DNA of 17,396 bases from contig JAJYTJ010000075.1 of assembly GCA_021793115.1 (NCBI GenBank), forward strand, positions 1 to 17,396. The letters run 5' to 3'. Shown piece by piece: positions 8,667-15,572 of this stretch (positions are counted from its first letter, which is position 1; the number at the start of each line of letters is the position of its first letter). The stretch comes from Actinomycetes bacterium. Its GTDB lineage: Bacteria > Actinomycetota > Actinomycetes > Actinomycetales > Cellulomonadaceae. Under the pieces are notes generated by a model. It made no database searches and was not told where the DNA came from. It worked only from the letters and a program-made list of their open reading frames with translations. The position numbers were made by a program, and so were the translations under genes.

Positions 8667-9655
8667 GCCGCCCCCTCCCGGAACATCTCGGTGAGGTGGT
8701 GGCGCCGCCGCTGCATGCGCACCAGCCCCACGCCGAGCTCGGCGGCGACCGACGCCACGGCATCCAGCACGGCCTCGTCGGGCTGCGTCAGCGTGAACAG
8801 GTTGCCGCCCTCGTCGGCCGCGTCCACCGCGGCACCCACGGCGCGCAGCCGGGCGACGACCTCGGGTCCGCGCTCGGTCACCTCGACCACCATGCCGCCC
8901 GACAGCGCGGTGGCCTCCGCGGTGGACGTCGAGCGCTGCAGCACGCCGCCCTCGATGACGACGACGTGGTCGGCGATCCGCTCGAGCTCACCCAGCAGGT
9001 GCGACGTGACGAGCACCGAGATGCCGAAGTCGTTGCCCACCCGGCGGATGAGCTCGAGCATCTCGTCGCGCCCGGCCGGGTCGAGGCCGTTCGTCGGCTC
9101 GTCGAGCAGCACCAGCCGTGGGTCGTGGACCAGGGCCTGCGCGAGCTTGACCCGCTGCTTCATGCCGGTGGAGTAGCCGCCGATCGGGCGGTAGCGCTCC
9201 TCGTACAGCCCGACGTGGCGCAGCGTGTCGGCCGCCCGCTCGCGTGCCGCGGCGGCCGGCAGCCCGGACATCCGGGCGAGGTGCACCACGAGCTCGGTGG
9301 CCGAGACGTCCGGCGGCAGGCAGTCCGACTCCGGCATGTAGCCGACGATCCGCCGGATCGCCAGGCCCTGCGTCGCGGCGTCCATGCCGAGGATCGTCGC
9401 CTCGCCGGACGTCGGCGGCAGCAGCCCGAGGAGGATCTTGATGAGCGTGGACTTGCCGGCGCCGTTGGCCCCGACCAGGCCGACGATGCCTGCCGGCATC
9501 TCGACGGTGAGGTTGGACAGCGCGGTGACGTGCCCGAAGGTCTTGGTGACCCGTCTGGCCGTGATCGCCGCGCCAGGCACTTCTGCCGGTGCTGACACGT
9601 CCGGCAACGTAGCAGCCGGAGCCCCCGCCGCACCGGCGGTTCGGGCAGGTTCCAT
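8663..9655 (-). CDS. ABC-2 transporter ATPase (first pair)
   Basis: A 330-residue ATPase and first gene of the four-gene exporter operon. Walker A GANGAGKST (62-70), MPESD at the Q-loop (E109), signature YSTGMKQR (161-168), Walker B LVLLDEPTNGLD (181-192) and the H-loop in TSH (H219). The N-terminal ~28 residues are an Ala/Pro-rich extension without fold signals. No good Shine-Dalgarno sequence precedes the ATG at 9655, so the true start could lie a little downstream, just before AITARRVTKTFG. The C-terminus (HHLTEMFREG) is typical of NatA-like ATPases. Class certain, exact start less so. Confidence 0.88.
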   Translation of the reverse strand: MEPARTAGAAGAPAATLPDVSAPAEVPGAAITARRVTKTFGHVTALSNLTVEMPAGIVGLVGANGAGKSTLIKILLGLLPPTSGEATILGMDAATQGLAIRRIVGYMPESDCLPPDVSATELVVHLARMSGLPAAAARERAADTLRHVGLYEERYRPIGGYSTGMKQRVKLAQALVHDPRLVLLDEPTNGLDPAGRDEMLELIRRVGNDFGISVLVTSHLLGELERIADHVVVIEGGVLQRSTSTAEATALSGGMVVEVTERGPEVVARLRAVGAAVDAADEGGNLFTLTQPDEAVLDAVASVAAELGVGLVRMQRRRHHLTEMFREGAA

Positions 9656-9849
9656 GGCCGGAAGCGTCGCGGACGGTGCGCCGGCGCGTCATCGGGGGTG
9701 CCCCTGAGCCGACCCTGAACTGTGCCCGCCGCGCCTCCCCCCGGGGCGGGACGCCGTGGGCCTGGGGGAGGTGGCCGCGACCGTCGCGGTCACCGCGGTG
9801 GTCCTCGCCGCGGTCGCCTGACGGCCCGGGCCGGCCGCGACCGCTGTGA

Positions 9850-9855
9850 CAGGAT
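9850..9855 (+). promoter_or_regulatory. Possible -10 element of the glycosyltransferase gene
   Basis: CAGGAT, preceded by TGTGA, lies 50 bases before the ATG at 9905 and matches the actinobacterial -10 consensus loosely. No convincing -35 box was found at normal spacing. The call rests on this alone. Confidence 0.2.
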
Positions 9856-9904
9856 GACCGGGCCGCGGCGGGCACCCGCGCGGCGCGGAGCCAGGGAGGC
9901 GGAC

Positions 9905-10960
9905 ATGTCCACGGCCGCAAGCGCGCCGGTGCCGGATCGCCCCGCGGAGGGCCGCCCGCCCACGGTCGACGTGGTGATGTCCACGTACAACGGCGAGCGC
10001 TACGTCGCCGAGCAGCTGGACAGCATCCTCGCCCAGACGGCCACCGGCTGGCGCCTGCTCGTGCGGGACGACGGCTCCACCGACGGCACGGCCGAGATCC
10101 TGCGCCGCTACGCCGCGCGTGACGAGCGCATCCGGTGCGTCGACGGCGGCGCGCCTGCGGAGAACCTCGGGTTCGTCGGCTCGTTCCACGCCCTGGTCAG
10201 GCAGGCGGACGCCGACTTCGTCGTCTTCAGCGACCAGGACGACGTGTGGCTCCCCACCAAGCTCGAGGTGCTCCTCGCCGAGGCGCAGCGGCACGACAAC
10301 ACGGTGCCGGCGCTCTACTACACGCGCTGGCAGCCGGTCGACGAGCACCTGGCGCCCATCCCCGGCGTCGGGGACCGGCAGGACCTGTTCGCCACCACGC
10401 GCCTGCACGAGCAGCTGACGACCAACTCGGTGCTGGGAGCGACGAGCATGATCAACGCCCGCCTGGCCGCGGCCTGGCAGGGCTACCAGGGGCTGCGCTC
10501 GCACGACGTGTACCTCGGCCTGGTGGCGGCCTCGCTCGGCGAGCTCGTCTACCTCCCGCAGACCACGACCCTGTACCGCCAGCACGGGCACAACCAGTAC
10601 GGGGTGGACCACCAGTCTGCCGGGAGCGGGTCGCTGCGGTCGAGGACGGAACAGTTCTGGACGTACTACGTCGAGCAGAAGAAGCGCGAGGCGCGGCTCG
10701 TGCTGGCGATCACCGGTGCGAGCATCCCGCCGGTGCGCCGGCGGCTGCTGGAGGACTTCGTCGCGCTCAACACCTACCCGCTGCCGCGGCGCGTGCGCCT
10801 GGTGCTGCGGCACCGCTTCTACCAGCGGTCGACGATCGCGACGGTCAAGCTGTGGGCGCTGCTCGCGACGAACTACGGCAACCCGGCGGGCCGTTCGGCC
10901 GGGCTGGCGGCGTCGACCCCCGTCCCGCGCGGGGCCGACGCCGGGACGACGAACGGCTGA
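9905..10960 (+). CDS. Family 2 glycosyltransferase (rhamnosyltransferase-like)
   Basis: This 351-residue GT-A fold enzyme should transfer a sugar from a nucleotide donor to a surface glycan. The fold opens with VDVVMSTYNGERYVAEQLDSIL (residues 20-41); RDDGSTDGT (about 57-65) is the nucleotide-binding region and VFSDQDDVW carries the DxD-type metal site. LQSHD-like RSHDVYLGL and the LYRQHGHNQYG block match the rhamnosyltransferase-like subgroup (glycosyltransferase 2, WsaF/RfbF type). AGGGAGG at 9893-9899 fixes the ATG at 9905; the frame is open upstream but has no RBS and a low-complexity Arg/Gly translation. No transmembrane segment is visible, so the enzyme is probably cytosolic. It is monocistronic, and its terminator overlaps its stop codon. 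Confidence 0.85.
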   Translation: MSTAASAPVPDRPAEGRPPTVDVVMSTYNGERYVAEQLDSILAQTATGWRLLVRDDGSTDGTAEILRRYAARDERIRCVDGGAPAENLGFVGSFHALVRQADADFVVFSDQDDVWLPTKLEVLLAEAQRHDNTVPALYYTRWQPVDEHLAPIPGVGDRQDLFATTRLHEQLTTNSVLGATSMINARLAAAWQGYQGLRSHDVYLGLVAASLGELVYLPQTTTLYRQHGHNQYGVDHQSAGSGSLRSRTEQFWTYYVEQKKREARLVLAITGASIPPVRRRLLEDFVALNTYPLPRRVRLVLRHRFYQRSTIATVKLWALLATNYGNPAGRSAGLAASTPVPRGADAGTTNG

Positions 10961-10985
10961 GCCCGACAGCGGGATCAGCCGTTCG
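10950..10985. terminator. Bidirectional hairpin overlapping the glycosyltransferase stop codon
   Basis: Perfect 11-bp arms CGAACGGCTGA (10950-10960) and TCAGCCGTTCG (10975-10985) enclose an inner 4-bp CCCG/CGGG stem with an ACAG loop. The TGA stop codon forms the last three bases of the left arm. It lies between the 3' end of the forward glycosyltransferase gene and the 3' end of the reverse tRNA-Met gene (24 bases away), so it can end transcripts from both sides. Confidence 0.65.
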
Positions 10986-11009
10986 CGATGCCCTGCAGAC
11001 ATCGCCGCG

Positions 11010-11083
11010 TAGCGGGAGCGGGACTCGAACCCGCGACCTCACGATTATGAGTCGTGCGCTCTCACCAACTGAGCTACCCCGCC
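11010..11083 (-). tRNA. tRNA-Met(CAT), elongator
   Basis: The reverse strand folds as a cloverleaf: acceptor GGCGGGG with TCCCGCT (one G-U pair at 1-72), D stem GCTC/GAGC, anticodon stem CACGA/TCGTG with loop CTCATAA (anticodon CAT at 11047-11049), and T arm GCGGG-TTCGAGT-CCCGC. The anticodon stem lacks the three consecutive G-C pairs of an initiator, so this is the elongator. A lysidine-modified tRNA-Ile2 also has CAT and is less likely. CCA is not encoded. Probably co-transcribed with tRNA-Thr, 56 bases upstream. Confidence 0.93.
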
Positions 11084-11136
11084 GCGACCGGTCCGCCACC
11101 CACGCCGCTTGACCTGGACGTGACCGGAAGACCAGT

Positions 11137-11212
11137 TGGAGCCCCGAAAGGGAATCGAACCCTTGACCTTCTCCTTACCATGGAGACGCTCTGCCGACTG
11201 AGCTATCGGGGC
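11137..11212 (-). tRNA. tRNA-Thr(GGT), with encoded CCA
   Basis: Cloverleaf on the reverse strand: acceptor GCCCCGA with TCGGGGC, D stem GCTC/GAGC, anticodon stem TCTCC/GGAGA with loop ATGGTAA (anticodon GGT), and T arm AAGGG-TTCGATT-CCCTT. The discriminator base is T at 11140, and CCA (11137-11139) is encoded in the DNA, unlike in its two neighbours. Confidence 0.94.
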
Positions 11213-11278
11213 GGCGCGGATCAGCGTACAGGAGCCTTCGGGGGCCGACGAAATCACGACCCGGACCCCGCAGCACGA

Positions 11279-11319
11279 CGAACGGGGCGCCCCTCCGGTG
11301 AGGAGAGGCGCCCCGTTCG
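11279..11319. terminator. Strong hairpin between tRNA-Tyr and tRNA-Thr
   Basis: Perfect 13-bp arms (11279-11291 and 11307-11319, CGAACGGGGCGCC type) are extended inward, past one mismatch, by four more pairs (CTCC/GGAG) around a short loop. It begins 5 bases beyond the tRNA-Tyr 3' end, so it should end the tRNA-Tyr transcript on the reverse strand. It implies that tRNA-Thr/Met have their own promoter in 11213-11278, where no clear -35/-10 pair was recognised. Confidence 0.75.
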
Positions 11320-11323
11320 AGCG

Positions 11324-11405
11324 TGGCGGGTGAGAGATTCGAACTCCCGTAGGCATTGCCAGCTGATTTACAGTCAGCCCCCTTTGGCCACTCGGGTAAC
11401 CCGCC
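11324..11405 (-). tRNA. tRNA-Tyr(GTA)
   Basis: Class II cloverleaf on the reverse strand: acceptor GGCGGGT with ACCCGCC, discriminator A, anticodon stem GCTGA/TCAGC with loop CTGTAAA (anticodon GTA), a long variable arm around TGGCAATGCCTA, and a T arm containing TTCGAAT. The 82-nt length and long variable arm fit bacterial tRNA-Tyr. CCA is not encoded. It is transcribed away from yajQ. Confidence 0.94.
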
Positions 11406-11414
11406 GAGCGTGCT

Positions 11415-11437
11415 CCACGTGAGGGCGGCTCACGTGG
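11415..11437. repeat. 9-bp inverted repeat in the tRNA-Tyr leader
   Basis: CCACGTGAG (11415-11423) and CTCACGTGG (11429-11437) form a perfect stem with a 5-base GGCGG loop. It lies between the tRNA-Tyr 5' end (11405) and a candidate -10 box at 11448-11453. It may be a leader hairpin of the tRNA precursor, or an operator between the divergent tRNA-Tyr and yajQ genes. Confidence 0.45.
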
Positions 11438-11447
11438 CGCGGATGGA

Positions 11448-11453
11448 AGGATA
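11448..11453 (-). promoter_or_regulatory. Possible -10 box for tRNA-Tyr
   Basis: The reverse-strand hexamer TATCCT matches the -10 consensus at four of six positions. A weak TTCGGA lies at -35 with an 18-base spacer. It would start transcription about 35-40 bases before the mature tRNA-Tyr 5' end, placing the 9-bp hairpin in the leader. Confidence 0.3.
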
Positions 11454-11504
11454 GCAGCGGAGCGCGGGCCGTCCGAATGCGGGCCCGACGAGGAGGGAGA
11501 CCCC

Positions 11505-12005
11505 ATGGCCGGCGAGTCGTCGTTCGATGTCGTGAGCAAGGTGGACCACCAGGAGGTCGACAACGCCCTCAACCAGGCCGCCAAGGAGATCGCGCAGCGC
11601 TACGACTTCAAGGGCGTCGGCGCGTCGATCGCGTGGAGCGGGCACGACGCCGTCGTCATGGTGGCCAACTCCCCCGAGCGCGTGCTCGCCGTCCTCGATG
11701 TCTTCGAGACCAAGCTCATCAAGCGCGGCATCTCCCTGAAGTCGCTCGACCTCGGCGACAAGGAGCCCAAGCCGTCCGGCAAGGAGTACCGGCTGACCGG
11801 CACCATCAAGGAGGGACTGTCCTCCGAGGTGGCCAAGCAGCTCTCGAAGCTCATCCGCGACGAGGGGCCGAAGAACGTCAAGGCGCTCATCCAGGGCGAC
11901 GAGCTGCGCGTCTCCGGCAAGTCGCGCGACGACCTGCAGGCCGCCATCGGCCTGCTCAAGGGCGCGGACGTGGACGCGGCGCTCCAGTTCGTCAACTACC
12001 GCTGA
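11505..12005 (+). CDS. yajQ: YajQ family nucleotide-binding protein (UPF0234)
   Basis: A 166-residue protein matching YajQ throughout: [20 protein letters not shown] at the N-terminus, RYDFKG (about 32-37), [12 protein letters not shown] in the middle, KVIRDEGPK-like [30 protein letters not shown], and the usual C-terminus ALQFVNYR. Members bind nucleic acids and, in some species, cyclic di-GMP; two RNP-like domains form the fold. AGGAGGGAG lies about 6-14 bases before the ATG. It is divergent from tRNA-Tyr. Its last ten bases overlap the 3' end of the convergent integrase gene, suggesting that the mobile element inserted at the 3' end of yajQ while keeping the protein intact. Confidence 0.93.
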   Translation: MAGESSFDVVSKVDHQEVDNALNQAAKEIAQRYDFKGVGASIAWSGHDAVVMVANSPERVLAVLDVFETKLIKRGISLKSLDLGDKEPKPSGKEYRLTGTIKEGLSSEVAKQLSKLIRDEGPKNVKALIQGDELRVSGKSRDDLQAAIGLLKGADVDAALQFVNYR

Positions 12006-12040
12006 TCCAGTGCTGTGACCTGGCCGTTCACCTCCTGAGT
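11985..12040. other. Candidate left attachment site of the integrative element
   Basis: The integrase reading frame ends at 11996, inside the yajQ coding sequence, and yajQ retains a normal terminus. Site-specific integration into the 3' end of a host gene usually leaves a short direct repeat restoring that end. The matching right copy is not found within the window, so the core sequence cannot be defined here. Confidence 0.3.
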
Positions 12041-13282
12041 CCGCACAGAGTCCGCGGGACTCGCGGAAACGGCTCCCATGAAGGCGGCCGTGGCGGCCCG
12101 AGTGCGGTCCTCCGCGGTGGCCCACAGGTGGCTGTAGACGTTGAGCGTGATGCTGGGCGACGAGTGGCCCAGTGCCCGCTGGACGGTTACGACGTCACAC
12201 CCGTTGGCGATGAGGTTTGACGCGAACGTGTGGCGCAGAGCATGGAGCGTCGCGCCCTCGGGGATCTTCCGAGCTTGCGCCGCCTTGGCGTCGTCCTTGC
12301 TGACGCCCGGGCGTTTGGTCATCTCGTCGACGCTCTTCGCGACCGCCTCGCGAACCTGGCGCCAGGCCGCCGCCGCGCTGTTGCGGTTCCACAGTTCGCC
12401 CGTGATGCGCCGGAACAGGAATGTCCCGGGCTCGTCGATGCCCTGCGCGGCGACGTGTGCCGCTAGCAGGTTGGTCAGGCCCTCGGGGACGTAGATCACG
12501 CGCTCGCTGCCCGCCTTCGGGGCGACGATGCTCGTCGTCACGGTGGACGACCCCTGCACCTGCCGGGACACGGTGATGGTCCGCCGCAGGAAGTCGACAT
12601 CTTCGAGCTTCATCCCTGCGGCCTCCCCCAGCCGCAGGCCGGCGAAGGCACACACGGCAATGAACGGATGGAAGAGCTCGTCCGAAGCCGCCAGCGCCGC
12701 CGCGACTTGATCCACCGTCAGGCACCGCACGGCGTGTTGCGACCGCCGCAGGCGGGGAGCCTTGATGCCGAGGGCCGGGCTCGACGGGATCACCTTGTCG
12801 AGCACCGCGGCCCGGAAGGCCATCTGGATGTAGTTCAGACGGGTGCGGATCGTGGTGGGCGCCAGCCCCCGCGCGGCCTCGCGGGCCACCCATGCCTGTA
12901 CGTGGCTCGGCTTGACGGAAGCTATGGCCCGGGCGGCCCACGGCACCGACTCGACGGCCGTTGTAGCGGCGGCGAGCGTGCCAACCGTCCACGCCTGGCG
13001 GGCGGTCCAGTCCTTGCAGAACGCTGCCCATGTGACTTTGCCGGCGCGTGGATCGGCCCACTGGCCCGTGACCATTGCCGCCGTCTGCCCGTCGAGCCAC
13101 CGCTGCGCGTCACCCTTCCTGTCGAACTCGCGCGCGTGCTCCTTGCCAGCCGAGTCGCGGTACCGCGCTCGCCAGACTTCGCCCGCGGGCTCCCACGCCC
13201 GCTTGCCGTCCGGGCGGTAGACAGGGTGCTTGTCCTCGTCGACCAGGTAGCGCCTGCGTTGGTGCTTAGCGACGCTCGCCAT
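11996..13282 (-). CDS. Tyrosine recombinase/integrase
   Basis: A 428-residue integrase for site-specific integration and excision. An N-terminal Arg/Lys-rich arm-binding region (about 1-60, with [28 protein letters not shown]) precedes a SAM-like core-binding domain (about 80-180) and a catalytic domain with the expected residues: R217 in AGLRLGE, K256 in PKAGSER, H347 and R350 in LHALRHTF, H373 in LGHSS, and the nucleophile Y383 in VYSHL. All active-site residues are present, so it should be active. GGAGGAGGG precedes the ATG at 13282, which overlaps the XRE gene end by 17 bases. The last codons lie within the yajQ 3' end, so the C-terminus after about residue 420 may depend on the insertion site. 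Confidence 0.92.
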   Translation of the reverse strand: MASVAKHQRRRYLVDEDKHPVYRPDGKRAWEPAGEVWRARYRDSAGKEHAREFDRKGDAQRWLDGQTAAMVTGQWADPRAGKVTWAAFCKDWTARQAWTVGTLAAATTAVESVPWAARAIASVKPSHVQAWVAREAARGLAPTTIRTRLNYIQMAFRAAVLDKVIPSSPALGIKAPRLRRSQHAVRCLTVDQVAAALAASDELFHPFIAVCAFAGLRLGEAAGMKLEDVDFLRRTITVSRQVQGSSTVTTSIVAPKAGSERVIYVPEGLTNLLAAHVAAQGIDEPGTFLFRRITGELWNRNSAAAAWRQVREAVAKSVDEMTKRPGVSKDDAKAAQARKIPEGATLHALRHTFASNLIANGCDVVTVQRALGHSSPSITLNVYSHLWATAEDRTRAATAAFMGAVSASPADSVRTQEVNGQVTALDQR

Positions 13283-13808
13283 CGCCCTCCTCCTGTGCCG
13301 ACTCTCCGAGCCACGCGTTGTCCTTCATCCAGGCATCCACGAAGGGCTGGGCGTATGTGCCCAAGACCACTCCCCCCGCCGCGCCCTGCCTCGCGAGCTC
13401 GACCACCTGCCGTGCCACGGTCGGACTGCTGAACGCGAGCTTGGTGAGGTCCTGGAGGACGGCGCCAAGATCCGCATTCGCGGCGACGATGCGATCGGAT
13501 GCCTCATTCAGGCGCCCCAGCAGCTCGCGTGCGGCTCGGTCCCCGATCTCGGCCATCGGCCGCAGCATCTCGCTGGGGTCGACGTCAAACACGTGTGCGA
13601 GCGCCGCCAGCTCATCAACAGTGACACGGCGGGGCGGGCTGCCCTTCTCGATCTTGTAGAGCGCCGTTGCCTGGATGGGGCAGCCGGCATCCGCCATGCG
13701 CCGGGCAAGCCCGTCGTAGGTCCAGTCGCGGCGGTCACGCTCATAGGCCATCCGGAGGGCCAGGTTCGCCTCTGCCCGGATCGTGCGCCCCTTGTTCGGT
13801 CGCGACAT
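13266..13808 (-). CDS. XRE-type HTH regulator (element repressor)
   Basis: A 180-residue protein. An N-terminal helix-turn-helix of the Cro/C1 (XRE) type occupies about residues 14-80: LALRMAYERDRRDWTYDGLARRM, then ATALYKIEKGSPPRRVTVDELAALAHVFDVDPSEML. The C-terminal half is helical (RAARELLGRLNEASDRIVAANADLGAVLQDLTKLAF), probably for dimerisation. No peptidase motif for LexA-like self-cleavage is seen. GGAGG lies about 6 bases before the ATG. It is co-directional and overlapping with the integrase and divergent from the Xis-like gene across 113 bases, the typical position of the lysogeny-type repressor of a mobile element. Operator candidates lie in that gap. Confidence 0.82.
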   Translation of the reverse strand: MSRPNKGRTIRAEANLALRMAYERDRRDWTYDGLARRMADAGCPIQATALYKIEKGSPPRRVTVDELAALAHVFDVDPSEMLRPMAEIGDRAARELLGRLNEASDRIVAANADLGAVLQDLTKLAFSSPTVARQVVELARQGAAGGVVLGTYAQPFVDAWMKDNAWLGESAQEEGDGERR

Positions 13809-13813
13809 CTTCC

Positions 13814-13863
13814 TCCGTTCCTATACGGAAGAGATCCTAGCCGTGTTGGTTTGCGGTGGCTAG
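13814..13863. promoter_or_regulatory. Divergent control region with inverted repeats (candidate repressor operators)
   Basis: Between the repressor and the Xis-like gene there are two dyads: TCCGT-6-ACGGA (13814-13829) and CTAGCC-15-GGCTAG (13837-13863). CTAGCC recurs at 13902-13907. A reverse-strand TAGGAT (13834-13839) could be the -10 box of the repressor gene, so the first dyad would lie between promoter and start codon, giving autoregulation. CTAG is rare in high-GC DNA, which makes three nearby copies notable. Confidence 0.4.
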
Positions 13864-13921
13864 TGGCGCGTGGCAACGATGCTCCTAAGAGGGAACAGGG
13901 TCTAGCCGGAAGGGAAGAGCC

Positions 13922-14113
13922 ATGGCCGGGACGAAGTACATGACGACCGACGAAGTTGCCGAACTCACGCGCACGCCGACCGAGACAGTGCGCTACTGGC
14001 GCAGCATCGGCAAGGGTCCCAAGAGCTTCAAGGTCGGTCGCAGGGTGCTGTACGCCATCGAGGACGTGCAGGCCTGGATCGATGAGGCGCGGAACGCAGG
14101 CGACGCAGCATGA
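13922..14113 (+). CDS. AlpA/excisionase-like HTH protein
   Basis: A 63-residue MerR-like helix-turn-helix of the HTH_17/AlpA type: MTTDEVAELTRTPTETVRYW is the recognition helix region, then KGPKSFKVGRRVLYAIEDVQAWIDEA forms the wing and last helix. Such small proteins in integrative elements act as excisionases, bending att DNA so that the integrase excises the element, or as activators of the integrase. GGAAGGGAAG precedes the ATG by a normal distance. It is first in the rightward operon, and its stop overlaps the next start as ATGA. Position opposite the repressor fits an early lytic/excision gene. Confidence 0.8.
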   Translation: MAGTKYMTTDEVAELTRTPTETVRYWRSIGKGPKSFKVGRRVLYAIEDVQAWIDEARNAGDAA

Positions 14114-14472
14114 CGGCCCCCGGGCGCTCGCCCGACGCCCGGGAGCCCGTCGCGTTGCGCGAGTCTCTGACCGACACTGCCGCCCGCCTCGTGTGGCTCG
14201 ACGGGTGGGACTCCGGCCGTGAGGTCGGCCGCATCGAGGGGTACGCCCGAGGCCACGTCGCCGGCTATGACAAGGGCCACGACGATGGCGAGGACGCCAC
14301 GCTCGCCAGGCTGGACGCTGACGCGGCGGCTGCCTACACCGAGCACGTCGACCGCCTCATCCGCACCCTGACGACGACCCCTGACGCCGCTGCGCTCGCC
14401 GAGCTGCGCGGCGAGCCCGATCGCGCGGAACGCCAGCGGGCCATCCTTGCTGCCAACGGGGTGACCCAATGA
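14110..14472 (+). CDS. Small protein with an eight-glycine GX3 repeat, function unknown
   Basis: This 120-residue acidic protein has glycines at residues 32, 36, 40, 44, 48, 52, 56 and 60, i.e. exactly every fourth residue: GWDSGREVGRIEGYARG then HVAGYDKGHDDG. GX3 repeats of this sort are the hallmark of the Yae1/Lto1 deca-GX3 adaptors and of several uncharacterised phage proteins; they tend to form a helix with a smooth face for packing or partner binding. The C-terminal half is a charged helix (DADAAAAYTEHVDRLIRTL). The ATG and stop both overlap neighbours as ATGA, so it belongs to the replication operon and may assist the ATPase. No enzyme motif seen. Confidence 0.7.
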   Translation: MTAPGRSPDAREPVALRESLTDTAARLVWLDGWDSGREVGRIEGYARGHVAGYDKGHDDGEDATLARLDADAAAAYTEHVDRLIRTLTTTPDAAALAELRGEPDRAERQRAILAANGVTQ

Positions 14473-15572
14473 CGGCCGCCGACGACGAGTGGCCGAGCCC
14501 CTTCGACCTGCCCCAACCCGCCGAAGAAGAGCACCAGGAGCCAGCCGAGGAAGAACACCAGGCCGTCGACCCCTACGCCGACGTGCCGTTCGTGCCGGCC
14601 GAGGACGAAGTCGTGCCGATCCGCCCCGGCGCGGACACGGTCGCCCAGCTGTTGAGCGACTACCGGCTCGACCTGGGCGCGCTGCTGGACCCGAACCGAC
14701 CCCCGCGCGAATGGGTGATCCATGGCCTGATCCCTGCCGGGGCGAGCGTGTCGATCGTGGCCCCGGCCGGGGTCGGCAAGAGCCTGCTGGTTCTCTCGGC
14801 GATGCTCGGCGTCGCACGCGGTGACCGAGCCTGGGCCGATCTGTCGATCCCCCGCCCGCGTCGCGTGCTGTACGTCGACATGGAGAACACCGCCGACGAC
14901 CTCGCCGAGCGACTGCCGGCGCTGGGCGTGCGACGCGGCGACGATCTGGCGGGGCTGGTTTACCTGCACCTGCCGACGATCCTGCCGCCGCTGGACACGC
15001 TGCGCGGCGGCGCGGTGCTGGCCGCAGTGGTCAACGCCGCCGCGCTGGACCCCGGCGACGTCGTCGTCCTCGACTCCTGGCAGCGCGTCGTGCGCGGTCC
15101 GGAGAACGACTCCGACACGATGCGCGCCTTCTACGCCTGCACGGGCGCCGGACTCAAGCGCCGACGCCTGACCGTGATCCGCACGGACAACGCCGGCAAG
15201 GACGCCGAGCGCGGCGCTCGCGGCACGTCCGGCAAGCGTGACGACGTCGACCTTGAGCTCCTGCTGGCCCGCGGCAAGGGCCGCCCCGGACGGATGACCC
15301 TCACCCCGTCCAAGACGCGCCTGCCGGACGTCCACCCGCTCACGGTGGAGATGAGCACCGCGGACGACGACGGGCGAGTCGTCTACTCGGCAGGCAACGA
15401 CCCGCGCCGCGCCCAGGTGATCGCCGCCTTGCAGTTGCTCGACGAGAAGGGGGTCGATCCGGGGCTCGCGGTGCGCCGCGTGTGGGAGGGCGTCGGTGCT
15501 GCTGCGACGGCCGCAGGAGTGCCCCGATGGGCGGTCCGCGAGGCCCAGAAGGAGCGTGCATCGTGCGCCTGA
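14469..15572 (+). CDS. RepA-like AAA ATPase (AAA_25/RecA-like), probable replication protein
   Basis: A 367-residue RecA-fold ATPase. An acidic N-terminal tail has a tandem PAEEEHQ repeat (about 17-31). Walker A is APAGVGKS (98-105); VLYVDMEN carries the catalytic-type Glu (E139); Walker B is DVVVLDSW (187-194). RTDNAGKDAERGARGTSGK (about 228-246) is the sensor or arginine-finger region found in plasmid RepA/hexameric helicase-like ATPases, with Asn where a His is usual. A C-terminal helical segment (RRAQVIAALQLLDEKGV) looks like a winged-helix or oligomerisation tail. Such proteins act as helicases or initiators for mobile elements. No primase is encoded beside it in the window. The heptamer array begins 17 bases after its stop. 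Confidence 0.82.
   Translation: MTAADDEWPSPFDLPQPAEEEHQEPAEEEHQAVDPYADVPFVPAEDEVVPIRPGADTVAQLLSDYRLDLGALLDPNRPPREWVIHGLIPAGASVSIVAPAGVGKSLLVLSAMLGVARGDRAWADLSIPRPRRVLYVDMENTADDLAERLPALGVRRGDDLAGLVYLHLPTILPPLDTLRGGAVLAAVVNAAALDPGDVVVLDSWQRVVRGPENDSDTMRAFYACTGAGLKRRRLTVIRTDNAGKDAERGARGTSGKRDDVDLELLLARGKGRPGRMTLTPSKTRLPDVHPLTVEMSTADDDGRVVYSAGNDPRRAQVIAALQLLDEKGVDPGLAVRRVWEGVGAAATAAGVPRWAVREAQKERASCA

Noticed and set aside
9734..9771. CCTCCCCC/GGGGGAGG inverted repeat before the glycosyltransferase
   Set aside because: The 22-base loop and homopolymer-like arms make a functional hairpin doubtful in GC-rich DNA.
9752..9821. Short hydrophobic frame ending DAVGLGEVAATVAVTAVV...A
   Set aside because: No start codon with RBS and no neighbouring partner; too short and biased to call a gene or a pseudogene.
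11010..11083. tRNA with CAT anticodon as initiator tRNA or tRNA-Ile2
   Set aside because: The anticodon stem lacks the initiator's three G-C pairs, and the overall sequence looks like actinobacterial elongator tRNA-Met; Ile2 not strictly excluded.
11010..11405. tRNA 3' ends as the attachment site of the element
   Set aside because: All three tRNA 3' ends face away from the integrase, with intact yajQ in between, so the yajQ 3' end is the more likely site.
14582..14618. Three more CGTGCCG heptamers (14582, 14591, 14612) at the start of the ATPase gene
   Set aside because: All three are explained by Val-Pro codons (GTG CCG) in the same frame, unlike the array at 15589-15753, which spans all frames.
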